Positions 33,491-41,520 of a stretch of 64,000 bases of DNA are shown one piece after another. The stretch's first letter is position 1. Every line of letters starts with the position of its first letter. This DNA comes from Lacticaseibacillus casei DSM 20011 = JCM 1134 = ATCC 393 (GTDB taxonomy: Bacteria > Bacillota > Bacilli > Lactobacillales > Lactobacillaceae), in contig NZ_AP012544.1 of NCBI RefSeq assembly GCF_000829055.1, forward strand, positions 2,666,001 through 2,730,000, given 5' to 3'. The translations under genes were made by a program, and so were the position numbers. Under the pieces are notes generated by a model. That model was given only the letters and a program-made list of their open reading frames with translations. It did not search any database and was not told where the DNA came from.

Positions 33491-36442
33491 GTGCTTATGA
33501 TCAAAGATGAATTTAAGTTCATCGGCAAAAATAAATTGATCTTAGTTTCGGTGCTTGTCATCATTTTAATTCCTTTTCTTTACAGCATTTTCTTCTTAAA
33601 GTCTGTTTGGGACCCTTATGGTGATACCCAGAATCTACCCGTAGCCGTGGTGAACTTAGATCAGCCGGTTACTTACCAAGGTAAAAAACTTAACGTTGGT
33701 GAGCAGACGGTCAATAAACTCAAGAATAACAAAAAGCTTGGCTGGCATTTTGTTTCTAAAGCCCAAGCTGATAAGGGAATGAAAGCCAACAAGTATTACA
33801 CGGTCATTACCCTACCTAAAGATTTTTCGAAAAATGCTGCCACCATTCTGGACGAGCATCCCCGAAAAATGGATCTTAAATATCAAACTAATGATTCGCT
33901 AAATTACATCGGCCAAGTCATCTCAGGAATCGGTCTGAATGCCTTAAACAGCGAGATTCGGGCAAATGTGACCAATGCTTACGCCAGTGCGGTTTTTGAT
34001 CAAATCAAAACCATTGGCAAAGGCATGAAAAATGCCGCTGATGCCGCCACGCAAATCGACGAAGGTCAAGTCAAGCTTGACGATGGGATTGATCAGTATA
34101 CCGTTGCCGTTTCACAGGTAAATGACGGGATTCAGACCATGAAAGTTAAAGTCTCGCCGATGTCTTCACAGATTCCCCAACTCGCAAGCGGCGCCAATCA
34201 AGTTGCAAGCGGCTTGCAAACACTCAATGGCAGCACCACCCAATTAGCTAGTGGTGTGGGTCAATTAGCCAATGGGTCAAACCAGGTAACCAATGGCTTG
34301 GGAACCTTACAATCCAAAACCGGAACCCTTAGCTCCGGCGTCGGTCAGTTAGCATCCGGATCCAACCAAGTGACGAGTGGATTGGGAACCTTGCAGTCGA
34401 AAACCGGAACCCTTAGCTCCGGCGTCGGTCAGTTAGCATCCGGATCCAACCAAGTGACGAGTGGATTGGGAACCTTGCAGTCGAAAACCGGAACCCTTAG
34501 CTCTGGTGTCGGTCAGTTAGCAACCGGCTCTAATCAGGTAACGAATGGACTGGGAACCCTGCAAACCGAATCAGGCCAACTGGCTAACGGGATCACCCAG
34601 CTCCAGACTGGTTCGGCAAGCTTAACAACAGGGGTAAAGAACTATACAGACGGTGTGACATCGCTCTCTAAAGGAATTGATCAGCTTGCAGGTAGCACCG
34701 GCTCTTTAGCAACAGACACTAACTCGTTGGCAACCGGTTCATCGGATTTAACCAACGGTCTTCAACAATTGAGTGGCTCTGTCGATAGCCAAAATAAGCA
34801 AGCAGTCGAATCAGCAGCCAAGCTTCAAGAAAGCCTCACAAAGTATGAAGCCACCTTAAAAGCCAAAACCAATCAAGATCCGGATTTGGTTGCCGGTTTT
34901 GAACAACTCGAGACAAATATCAATGCTTTAATGACTCAGACCGAAAGCAGTGGCACGTCGCTGTCGACGACTCTTAATCAGAAACTGATTCCTGGCTCAA
35001 AAAAGGTTTCAGATGGTCTGACGACACTTAACCAGCGGGTTCCGACATTAACAGCTGCTATTACTGGTCTTCAAAACGGTGCTACGAAAATCATCTCTAA
35101 CAATGATCAACTTGTGACCGGGACGAATAGCTTGAACAGTGGCATCAACCAGCTAGCAACAAAAGCACCTTCACTGGTTGATGGCGTCAGTCAACTCTAT
35201 TCCGGCTCTGGCAAAGTTTCTGGCGGCTTAAGCACCTTAAACGGTCAAATCCCAACGCTCACCAATGGCGTCAGCCAACTCTATTCCGGCTCTGGACAGG
35301 TTTCTGGCGGCTTAAATACCTTAAACGGTCAAATCCCAACGCTCACCAATGGCGTCAGCCAACTCTACTCCGGTTCTAGCCAGGTTTCTGGCGGGCTAAC
35401 CAGCTTGAACGGTCAAATCCCGACGCTCACAAACGGGGTCAGTCAACTCTATTCCGGCTCCAGTCAAGTCTCTGGTGGCTTAAGTACCCTGAACGGTCAA
35501 GTACCGACCCTCACGAACGGAGTCAGCCAGCTGGCCAATGGTGCCGGTCAGGTTGCCAATGGCGTTGGTCAATTGAATGCCAATGTTCCAACGCTTGTAT
35601 CCGGTGTCAATCAACTCGCGGATGGCACTAGCCAAATCACCGCCCAGAGTGGCACCCTTAAATCCGGTTCCACTCAGCTTAAAAATGGCGATAAAAAGTT
35701 TGCCAAAACGCTCTCTAGCAGTGCCAAAAAAGTCAACGGCATCACCGTCACCAGTGATACCAAGAAAATGTTTGCCGCACCAACCAAGATGTCGCATAAA
35801 CATTATTCATATGTTCCTAATTATGGACATGCCCTTGCACCATACGTCTTGAGTCTTGCCCTCTACGTCGGTGCCTTGGTCTTTAACTTTGCTTATCCAA
35901 TCCGTAAAGTTTCTAAAGCCGATGGCACTGCGACCCAGTGGTTCTTCAGCAAAATCACCATTGGCGCAGTTGTCGCCGTTGCAACCGCCATTGTTGAAGC
36001 AACACTGATTATGGCAGTCGGTCTGAACGTCGATCATGTCGGGCAATTTTATCTCACTGCGATTCTTTTCTCGCTAACCTCGATGTATCTCATTATGTTC
36101 CTTTCAATGGCATTTGATAATCCTGGCCGATTTCTTGCGATGGTCGGGTTAATGTTACAACTGGGCGGCTCTGGCGGGACCTTCCCAATGGAGCTTACCA
36201 ACCAGTTTTATAACATCATTCACCCATTCTTACCGATGTCGTATTCGATTATGAACTTCCGGAATGCGATTACGAGTGGCATTGCGTCCAACACGGTTAC
36301 CTTGGGTTACATCGTCATCATCGCCTTCGCACTTGGCTCATTGTTGTTGCTCTGGATCACGATGATCTTGCTACAACGCTATCACAAAATGGGCATTTCA
36401 CAGCTTGATGACAATCAAAAGCTTCAGGCAGTTGAAAAATAA
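33491..36442 (+). CDS. YhgE/Pip family membrane protein with 28-residue tandem repeats
   Basis: A 983-residue protein of the YhgE/Pip family (phage infection protein/ABC-2-like). One N-terminal helix (LILVSVLVIILIPFLYSIFF) leads to a very long extracytoplasmic region. Five or so C-terminal helices with the family motif FLPMSYSIMNFRNAITSG follow. The external region is built of 28-residue units (four heptads): three near-identical 84-bp units between about 34321 and 34570 (VGQLASGSNQVTSGLGTLQ), and five between about 35189 and 35520 (NGVSQLYSGSGQVSGGL). The start may be GTG 33491 or ATG 33497. The family affects phage entry, secretion or envelope stress; exact role unknown. Confidence 0.9.
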   Translation: MLMIKDEFKFIGKNKLILVSVLVIILIPFLYSIFFLKSVWDPYGDTQNLPVAVVNLDQPVTYQGKKLNVGEQTVNKLKNNKKLGWHFVSKAQADKGMKANKYYTVITLPKDFSKNAATILDEHPRKMDLKYQTNDSLNYIGQVISGIGLNALNSEIRANVTNAYASAVFDQIKTIGKGMKNAADAATQIDEGQVKLDDGIDQYTVAVSQVNDGIQTMKVKVSPMSSQIPQLASGANQVASGLQTLNGSTTQLASGVGQLANGSNQVTNGLGTLQSKTGTLSSGVGQLASGSNQVTSGLGTLQSKTGTLSSGVGQLASGSNQVTSGLGTLQSKTGTLSSGVGQLATGSNQVTNGLGTLQTESGQLANGITQLQTGSASLTTGVKNYTDGVTSLSKGIDQLAGSTGSLATDTNSLATGSSDLTNGLQQLSGSVDSQNKQAVESAAKLQESLTKYEATLKAKTNQDPDLVAGFEQLETNINALMTQTESSGTSLSTTLNQKLIPGSKKVSDGLTTLNQRVPTLTAAITGLQNGATKIISNNDQLVTGTNSLNSGINQLATKAPSLVDGVSQLYSGSGKVSGGLSTLNGQIPTLTNGVSQLYSGSGQVSGGLNTLNGQIPTLTNGVSQLYSGSSQVSGGLTSLNGQIPTLTNGVSQLYSGSSQVSGGLSTLNGQVPTLTNGVSQLANGAGQVANGVGQLNANVPTLVSGVNQLADGTSQITAQSGTLKSGSTQLKNGDKKFAKTLSSSAKKVNGITVTSDTKKMFAAPTKMSHKHYSYVPNYGHALAPYVLSLALYVGALVFNFAYPIRKVSKADGTATQWFFSKITIGAVVAVATAIVEATLIMAVGLNVDHVGQFYLTAILFSLTSMYLIMFLSMAFDNPGRFLAMVGLMLQLGGSGGTFPMELTNQFYNIIHPFLPMSYSIMNFRNAITSGIASNTVTLGYIVIIAFALGSLLLLWITMILLQRYHKMGISQLDDNQKLQAVEK

Positions 36443-36468
36443 GTTAACGTTGTCGACCTCTTATCACG

Positions 36469-36520
36469 AATAGGCGCCTTGATTGCGAGACCTTAACATC
36501 CCGCGATCAAGGCGCCTATT
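36469..36520. terminator. Terminator after the YhgE/Pip gene
   Basis: A perfect 15-bp stem (AATAGGCGCCTTGAT and its complement) with a loop of about 21 nt, flanked by TTTATT after and ATCACGAA before. It probably ends both the pip transcript and the convergent minus-strand gene. Confidence 0.8.
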
Positions 36521-36532
36521 TATTTACGGTTC

Positions 36533-36757
36533 TTATTTGTCGTTCTCCCGTCGTGTCGTCAAGGCTTTCCGCCGCTGCTCAATGCGTTCTTCACGTCGAC
36601 GGTCATAGTCGCCAAATAAGATTGGATTCACTTTAACATACAAAATAATGGTCATAATGCCCATCAGGAGACACAACATCATATTGCCACCTAACAAAGC
36701 GATGGCGACACCGATCGTATCGATGAATACCAAAAAGGAGGCCATGATTTTACTCAT
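36533..36757 (-). CDS. Small membrane protein tied to galactitol-type PTS, second copy
   Basis: A 74-residue paralogue of the small protein at 7.0 kb. The two hydrophobic segments (ASFLVFIDTIGVAIALLGGN and MMLCLLMGIMTIILY) and the tail NPILFGDYDRRREERIEQRRKAL are conserved residue for residue over most of the length. The start ATG overlaps the last codons of a galactitol-type IIC remnant, the same arrangement as at the first locus. It has lost its operon but is intact, so it may be unexpressed. Confidence 0.75.
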   Translation of the reverse strand: MSKIMASFLVFIDTIGVAIALLGGNMMLCLLMGIMTIILYVKVNPILFGDYDRRREERIEQRRKALTTRRENDK

Positions 36758-36879
36758 CCGAATCATCCTTCTTCTTTTCATGACTGGTTTGACTAAAGTC
36801 TAATCCGCTCAGATCATTCAAATCAATATCATCCGCTGATTCATCCTGCTTTTTAGCCGGTGTCTTTTTGGCTTCATTA
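36751..36879 (-). pseudogene. PTS EIIC, galactitol family, C-terminal tail only
   Basis: Only ~42 codons remain: a Lys-rich linker, then DDIDLNDLSGLDFS and QTSHEKKKDDSDE before the stop. This nearly equals the tail of the IIC at 7.2 kb. The rest is absent: beyond the IS5-type element at 36880 the sequence belongs to a phage gene fragment. So a whole second galactitol-type PTS locus was once here. Confidence 0.85.
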
Positions 36880-36887
36880 GAACCTGT

Positions 36888-37358
36888 CTAGTATCTTTTA
36901 AGAACTATCTTCAGGAAGGCAAATAGAACCATTTGAAGACTGCTGTTAAGGGCACGTTCACAGTTTTTCCAAAGTCGCCGACATTTGTCTAGCCAACGCC
37001 ATGAACGTTCAACGATCCATCGTTGCGGTAACACCGTGAACATATGCAACTCGTTGCGTTTAGCTACCGTCGTCTTAGCATTCAAAATGAGCTTCACCTG
37101 ATCCGCAAAGTCATTGCCAGTGTAGCCACCATCAACCATGACATGCTGAACCAGCTCTAAATTTTGGCTAGCCAAACTAAACATAGCCAATGCACCTGAA
37201 CGATCTGATACATTAGCTCGTGTCACGAGAATGGCTTGTGGTAAACCATTAATATCAACCGCCATATGACGCTTAATCCCTGAAATCTTTTTGCCGCCAT
37301 CGTAGCCACTATTTTTCGTTAAATCAGTGGTTTTAACACTTTGAGCATCAACAATCAC
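36888..37358 (-). CDS. IS5-family transposase, second frame (DDE domain)
   Basis: 156 residues with the catalytic parts of an IS5 transposase: IVDAQSVKTTD, KRHMAVDINGLPQAILVTRANVSD, VMVDGGYTGNDF and WIVERSWRWLDKCRRLWKNCERAL with the final Glu. It overlaps the first frame by 4 bp (ATGA), so the full enzyme is probably made by programmed frameshifting, or the two parts are coupled. Confidence 0.88.
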   Translation of the reverse strand: MIVDAQSVKTTDLTKNSGYDGGKKISGIKRHMAVDINGLPQAILVTRANVSDRSGALAMFSLASQNLELVQHVMVDGGYTGNDFADQVKLILNAKTTVAKRNELHMFTVLPQRWIVERSWRWLDKCRRLWKNCERALNSSLQMVLFAFLKIVLKRY

Positions 37359-37675
37359 AAACGACGTTCGGGCCGATCGGCCCTGTGCAAAGCGATAGGA
37401 AGCAACAGTTTTTTTAAAAGCCTTTCTAATAGCGAATCAGCTGTCGGGTCTGGTTTATCTCGCCACATATTGTAATAGCGGTAGACAGTGTGCCATTCCG
37501 GGAAATAGTGCGGTAATTCACGCCATTGACACCCTGTAGTAAGCGAGTAAAGGATGGCATTGAATACGTCATAAAGATCATAACGACGCGGTCTTGTATG
37601 CTTACGGAAGTTTTCTAAATCAGGTTGTATTAACGCAAATTGCGCTCGAGAAATATTGCTTGGATAATCTGGCAT
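37355..37675 (-). CDS. IS5-family transposase, first frame
   Basis: 106 residues forming the N-terminal DUF4096-type domain (FALIQPDLENFRKHTRPRRYDLYDVFNAILY, GCQWRELPHYFPEWHTVYRYYNMW). Ends in a short basic tail just after the overlap with the second frame, as usual for two-frame IS5 elements. Confidence 0.88.
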   Translation of the reverse strand: MPDYPSNISRAQFALIQPDLENFRKHTRPRRYDLYDVFNAILYSLTTGCQWRELPHYFPEWHTVYRYYNMWRDKPDPTADSLLERLLKKLLLPIALHRADRPERRL

Positions 37676-37739
37676 GACAAACTCCTCAGTCGGTTTTCCA
37701 CAATTCTACCAGATTCAGCAGATACTAGACAGGTTCTTA

Positions 37740-38129
37740 GACTTCTTGTCTAACAATTGTAGGGCACTTCATATTCCTCAAAGCGGTGATCGAATTGATG
37801 ACAATTTAGCAACGCCTATGAACCAAATGCTATCCAGAATTCATACGTTAACAACTAATGAAGCTATACGCAATAGCAACAGTGGTAAGAACAGAGCGTA
37901 TGATGAACAGAATGTCCAGTATGTGATGTGGCTAACCGAGGAAGATGACCGTGTTTGTGATATTTGTGAACCACTTGATAGACAAACATTTGCCTATGGA
38001 CAAGCACCGATTCCAGTCACGGATACTCATCCAAGGTGTCGTTGCCAGCTGGTAGCCTGTGATGAAGATGGGAATCTGCTGTCTGGTGAACTTGATAGGG
38101 TATTTAAGGAACAAAAAAAGCCCACTTAG
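37740..38129 (+). pseudogene. Phage minor head (Mu F/SPP1 gp7-like) protein, C-terminal fragment
   Basis: The open frame codes for the C-terminal ~125 residues of a phage head morphogenesis protein: RAYDEQNVQYVMWLTEEDDRVCDICEPLDRQTF and PVTDTHPRCRCQLV, the Cys-rich end typical of Mu gpF/SPP1 gp7 relatives. No start codon or upstream part exists, and the IS5-type element lies directly before it. No other phage gene is in the window. It is a lone relic of a prophage. Confidence 0.85.
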
Positions 38130-38145
38130 TTTAAAACTAAGTGGG
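38113..38145 (-). terminator. Terminator downstream of the 38.2 kb GlsB-type gene
   Basis: A perfect 11-bp stem (CCCACTTAGTT with AACTAAGTGGG) and a tight loop. On the minus strand it is followed by seven T. It overlaps the end of the phage gene relic, so it may originally have served that gene. Confidence 0.75.
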
Positions 38146-38247
38146 TCAGGAATATTAGTAATTGGCTTCGCTCACAACAAAGTCGAGGGGTGCTAACTAA
38201 GTTAGCATCTGTAATTTAGTATAAGAACCTTAAATGAAGCTTAAAAA

Positions 38248-38496
38248 CTAATTCTTTGATTTACCGACAAAGAAAGAAACTACAGCAACAACAATTACTG
38301 CTCCAATAATTGAAGGAATAATTGCCATTCCGGCTAATTGAGGGCCCCAAGATCCGAGTATAGCTTCTCCAATAGAGGAACCAACTAATCCGGCAACAAT
38401 GTTAGCAATCCACCCCATTGATTTTCCTTTGCTAGTAATTGCTCCAGCAATAGCACCAATGATGGCACCAATAATTAAAACCCATAACCAATGCAT
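38248..38496 (-). CDS. GlsB/YeaQ/YmgE family small membrane protein
   Basis: An 82-residue protein with three hydrophobic segments and the family pattern GAIIGAIAGAITSKG, MGWIANIVAGLVGSSIG and PSIIGAVIVVAVVSFF. Members are stress-induced envelope proteins, commonly encoded near Asp23/Gls24. A close paralogue lies at 41.1 kb in the Asp23 cluster. A 43-residue ORF precedes it with 6 bp between stop and start. Confidence 0.88.
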   Translation of the reverse strand: MHWLWVLIIGAIIGAIAGAITSKGKSMGWIANIVAGLVGSSIGEAILGSWGPQLAGMAIIPSIIGAVIVVAVVSFFVGKSKN

Positions 38497-38502
38497 AAAA
38501 CA

Positions 38503-38634
38503 TCATCCTTTCTTATTTTTCGAAGGATGTTTTTTAGATTCGTTATAGTTTTGAATTTCTTTAAAAATGGCTAATAAAAGTTGAAATATAGAAATGATAA
38601 TTGATATTTTTGACCAAAATCCAAGTCTTTTCAT
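38503..38634 (-). CDS. Small hydrophobic protein, 43 residues
   Basis: ATG at 38632-38634 follows GGAGGATTTCAT, a strong ribosome binding site. The product has a basic N-terminus, one hydrophobic stretch (ISIIISIFQLLLAIF) and a Lys-rich end. Its last codons provide the AAGGATG site for the GlsB-type gene behind it. I recognise no family; the good start and coupling suggest it is translated. Confidence 0.6.
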   Translation of the reverse strand: MKRLGFWSKISIIISIFQLLLAIFKEIQNYNESKKHPSKNKKG

Positions 38635-38844
38635 ATGAAATCCTCCATTATCTAAATTGCATCCTTCTAAATCTAATTATAGGCAATTGAATATTTGCAT
38701 ACAAGTTATTCGATTGTGCCATTCTTTTTAAAATAGGAATTTTTGATTTGCCTTTTTCTCAATTACAGGCGTTAAAGAATAATTGATTTAGTTATTGCAC
38801 TTACAAACAATTTAGTCTACGGACTTAAAAAGGAGTTTTGATGA
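38635..38844. promoter_or_regulatory. Divergent spacer with the original start of the Asp23 cluster
   Basis: AT-rich 210-bp spacer between the small minus-strand ORF and element C copy 2. Its right end, AAAAAGGAGTTTTGATGA, is a strong ribosome binding site plus ATG that runs straight into the IS. It is probably the original translation start of the amaP-like gene now cut off. Confidence 0.5.
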
Positions 38845-39895
38845 CCTAGATTGCATAATTAAAGTTACCACCCAGAAAATGTGAAAAAAGACCTGTCCGT
38901 TCTTGCTAAAATGGTGTTTGCATAACATACCATCTAGAGAGAAGGACAGGTCCCATGGCCATTATAACCTTAATTGAACGATCTCAGATAGAACTGATGC
39001 AACACCACACGATTCAATACATCGCCGCGACCTTAGGCCGCTCTCGTATTTCTATTAGGCATGAGCTTCACCGTTGCCCTGAAGGTGATTACTGCGCCAT
39101 TATAGCTCAGGATCATGCCGATACTTGTCGGCATCGTTGTGGTCGGCACTCGATTTTAACGCCTAAGTTGAAGCGGATGGTAACTGAGAAGCTAAACCTG
39201 GGTTGGTCCCCTGAAATGGTCGGTTATGCCGTTCACTGTGCGCCACACACGATTTACCACTGGATTTATCAAAGACAAGTCGATTTTCAGCCAAGCCAAC
39301 TCTTTGATCACGGTAAACGTCATAAAAGAAGACAAGACCTTCGGTCGCGCTATAACCAAGCAGTAGGCACCTCAATTGAGATTCGCAGTGAGTCAGCTAA
39401 TCGGCGAACCGAAAAAGGACATTTAGAGATGGATACAGTTCGCGGTGGTCGCGGGTCAAAGACTGCTGTTTTGACCATTGTCGATCGGGTGACACGTTTA
39501 ATGGCGACAACTAAGCTTGAAAACTTATCACAAAATGCTGTTCTCAAGGGATTTGCAAGACTGATGGTGGACTTTCCGGGTCCGGTTCGATCAGTGACGG
39601 TTGATCACGGTAAAGAGTTTTCCTGCGATCAGGCGCTTACAAAGCGCTATCGGATACCGGTTTACTTTTGCCACGCCTATCACCCGAATGAACGGGGCAC
39701 AAATGAACGGTTCAATCGAGAACTTCGCTACTATTTCCCGAAGGGAACACAGTTTGATCAGGTTTCAGAGACCGATATTCAACAAGCCACAGCGCTTATC
39801 AATAACAAACCTAGAAAATGTCTCCGTTGGCAAACCCCAGTTCAAGCAGTGAGCAAGCCTCTTTCTAGGTGGTAACTTTATTATTGCAATCTAGG
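38845..39895 (+). mobile_element. IS30-family element C, copy 2 (1051 bp)
   Basis: Same length and ends (CCTAGATTGCA on both sides) as copy 1. Unlike copy 1 it has no target duplication: ATGA on the left versus CTAG on the right. A small deletion or recombination therefore occurred at this site. It lies between an orphan ribosome binding site/ATG and the amaP-like gene. Confidence 0.9.
38955..39875 (+). CDS. IS30-family transposase (element C, copy 2)
   Basis: A 306-residue IS30 transposase differing from copy 1 by Thr for Ala in GSKTAV and Gln for His in FPKGTQF. Same helix-turn-helix and DDE motifs; it appears intact. Confidence 0.93.
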   Translation: MAIITLIERSQIELMQHHTIQYIAATLGRSRISIRHELHRCPEGDYCAIIAQDHADTCRHRCGRHSILTPKLKRMVTEKLNLGWSPEMVGYAVHCAPHTIYHWIYQRQVDFQPSQLFDHGKRHKRRQDLRSRYNQAVGTSIEIRSESANRRTEKGHLEMDTVRGGRGSKTAVLTIVDRVTRLMATTKLENLSQNAVLKGFARLMVDFPGPVRSVTVDHGKEFSCDQALTKRYRIPVYFCHAYHPNERGTNERFNRELRYYFPKGTQFDQVSETDIQQATALINNKPRKCLRWQTPVQAVSKPLSRW

Positions 39896-39906
39896 CTAGC
39901 ACACCC

Positions 39907-40356
39907 ATGCAATTAAAGTTTGATTGGTTGGATCAGTACGAACCGATATACCTTTTTTGGAGTGGGATAATTCTGGCGGCGGTGTTAATTGTTTTATTGC
40001 TTATCACACTTTTTTGGCCACGGTCACAGTCGTTATATCTTCATCAAAAGTCTGATGGTCAAGTTACCATCAGTAAGAAAGCTATTGAGCATTTTGCTCT
40101 TTCAGCACTTCAACATGAACCCTTTATTGGTAACCCCAAGGTATCAGCTAAGTTATCACGAAAAAGGATCACACTTAAAATATCGGGTGATCTACTAAAT
40201 TCAGTCAATGCCAAGAAACAGACTGCAAATTTTCTCAATCAATTAAAAAAAGATTTGCGTATTTGTCTTGGAATTTCTGAACAGAAAAAAATAAAAATCC
40301 GACTCGTTGATTTCAATGAGTCGGACGCTAATGTGCATCAATCTCGAGTTGTCTAG
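39907..40356 (+). CDS. amaP: AmaP-like membrane anchor of Asp23, N-terminally truncated
   Basis: 149 residues: one long hydrophobic helix near the start (FWSGIILAAVLIVLLLITLFW), then a soluble alpha/beta domain (DGQVTISKKAIEHFALSALQHE) like the alkaline-shock membrane anchor AmaP. AmaP proteins normally have two N-terminal helices and are about 30-40 residues longer. The frame is open upstream of the ATG only to the IS edge, there is no ribosome binding site, and an orphan site with ATG lies on the other side of the IS. I read it as truncated by element C; residual expression is uncertain. Confidence 0.75.
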   Translation: MQLKFDWLDQYEPIYLFWSGIILAAVLIVLLLITLFWPRSQSLYLHQKSDGQVTISKKAIEHFALSALQHEPFIGNPKVSAKLSRKRITLKISGDLLNSVNAKKQTANFLNQLKKDLRICLGISEQKKIKIRLVDFNESDANVHQSRVV

Positions 40357-40367
40357 GAGGTGATAAC

Positions 40368-40553
40368 GTGACCGAACTCATTAAAGCCTATTTTTGGCCA
40401 CTAATTGGTGGAATTATAGGATTGCTCTTAGCGGTCCTTATCATCACTTTTGGATTTTTCAAGACGCTTTTTGTTTTGATTTTTATGGCAATCGGGATTA
40501 CCGCGGGTTATTATATTCAAAAAACTGGTATCTTAACAAATGTTTTTAAATAA
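40368..40553 (+). CDS. DUF2273 small membrane protein
   Basis: A 61-residue two-helix protein (YFWPLIGGIIGLLLAVLIITFGFFKTLFVLIFMAIGITAGYYIQK) of the DUF2273 family, which accompanies Asp23 and AmaP. GTG? no: the ATG-less start here is a GTG at 40368 preceded by AGGAGGTGATAAC. It lies 11 bp after amaP and 27 bp before the Asp23 gene in one transcript. Confidence 0.85.
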   Translation: MTELIKAYFWPLIGGIIGLLLAVLIITFGFFKTLFVLIFMAIGITAGYYIQKTGILTNVFK

Positions 40554-40580
40554 CTGTTTGAATTATAAGGAGGAAAAATT

Positions 40581-41102
40581 ATGCAGAATGGAACGCCAAG
40601 TGAAAAAACAACAACTAACGAAAAGCCTGGTGTTAAAGGCAATTTAACATTTGATGATAAGGTTATTCAAAAAATCATTGGTATCGCACTTTCTGAAGTA
40701 GATGGCTTATTAACCGTAGATGGCGGCTTTTTCGCAAATGTTGCTGAAAAACTAGTTAATACTTCCGATGTCACATCAGGAATTGATGTAGAGGTTGGAA
40801 AAAAGCAGGTTGCAGTGGATCTCGACATTGTTGCTGAATACGGCATTGATATTTCTAAACTGTATGACAAGATCAAAAATGTTATCGTTCGGGAAGTAAA
40901 GAATATGACCGAATTAGAAGTAATTGAAGTAAATGTGAATGTTGTTGATGTCAAGACAAAGGAGCAACATGAAAAAGATTCGACTTCTCTGCAAGATCGC
41001 GTGAGCGATGCCGTCAGTAAGGGCGCAAAGAAATCGAAGGAAACATTAAGTGACAGCGTTGATAAAGTAACGTCTGACAATAAATCTAGTCGTGTTAACT
41101 AA
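40581..41102 (+). CDS. asp23: Asp23/Gls24 family envelope stress protein
   Basis: A 173-residue Asp23/Gls24 protein. The conserved domain spans roughly residues 18-120 (LTFDDKVIQKIIGIALSEVDGL, VEVGKKQVAVDLDIVAEYG, NVIVREVKNMTELEVIEVNVNVVDV). A charged low-complexity tail follows. In staphylococci Asp23 is held at the membrane by AmaP and contributes to envelope homeostasis. It has an AAGGAGG site. With amaP damaged, anchoring may be impaired. Confidence 0.93.
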   Translation: MQNGTPSEKTTTNEKPGVKGNLTFDDKVIQKIIGIALSEVDGLLTVDGGFFANVAEKLVNTSDVTSGIDVEVGKKQVAVDLDIVAEYGIDISKLYDKIKNVIVREVKNMTELEVIEVNVNVVDVKTKEQHEKDSTSLQDRVSDAVSKGAKKSKETLSDSVDKVTSDNKSSRVN

Positions 41103-41116
41103 GGGAGTGAGTAAAT

Positions 41117-41368
41117 ATGGGGCTTATTTGGTCATTAATCGTCGGGGCAATCATTGGTGCCATTGCTGGCGCAATCACTAACCGTGGTGCTGCTATGGGC
41201 TGGATTGCAAACATCGTAGCTGGTTTGATTGGTGCATGGATTGGCCAAGGGCTCCTTGGCACTTGGGGCCCTTCATTAGCTGGCATGGCATTGATACCAT
41301 CGATCATCGGGGCAATTATTTTAGTTCTGATTGTTTCATTAGTTTTTGGTCGAACCAGTAAAAAGTAA
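41117..41368 (+). CDS. GlsB/YeaQ/YmgE family small membrane protein
   Basis: An 83-residue paralogue of the protein at 38.2 kb (GAIIGAIAGAITNRG, MGWIANIVAGLIGAWIG, PSIIGAIILVLIVSLVFG), placed 14 bp after asp23 with a GGGAGTGAG site. Three membrane segments. Part of the envelope stress operon. Confidence 0.9.
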   Translation: MGLIWSLIVGAIIGAIAGAITNRGAAMGWIANIVAGLIGAWIGQGLLGTWGPSLAGMALIPSIIGAIILVLIVSLVFGRTSKK

Positions 41369-41379
41369 GGGCGAATTTT

Positions 41380-41520
41380 ATGGACGTCTTGAAAAGTGTA
41401 TTTAAGTTTATGATTGCTTCTACGCTCATTGTAGGTGGTGTTCTCATCGGTGGCACCGTCTTGGCTGCTAAGAAGGTAAATGGCATTGGTGATACGTTGC
41501 AACAAAAATTACATGGATAA
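41380..41520 (+). CDS. Small membrane protein at the end of the Asp23 cluster
   Basis: A 46-residue ORF starting 11 bp after the GlsB-type gene (weak AAGGGCG site). It has one hydrophobic helix (MIASTLIVGGVLIGGTVLAA) and a short polar tail. I recognise no family, but the position, spacing and composition suggest it belongs to the operon. Confidence 0.6.
   Translation: MDVLKSVFKFMIASTLIVGGVLIGGTVLAAKKVNGIGDTLQQKLHG

Larger units (their letters stand above)
36880..37736 (-). mobile_element. IS5-family element E2 (857 bp)
   Basis: Perfect terminal inverted repeats GAACCTGTCTAGTATC on both ends, flanked by a 3-bp duplication TTA (36877-36879 and 37737-37739). The intact frame pair identifies it as an IS427-like group element. 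Confidence 0.9.

Noticed and set aside
34321..35520. Regular 84-bp repeats resembling a CRISPR array
   Set aside because: They are in one reading frame of the YhgE/Pip gene, have no unique spacers and encode heptad units; no cas gene is nearby.
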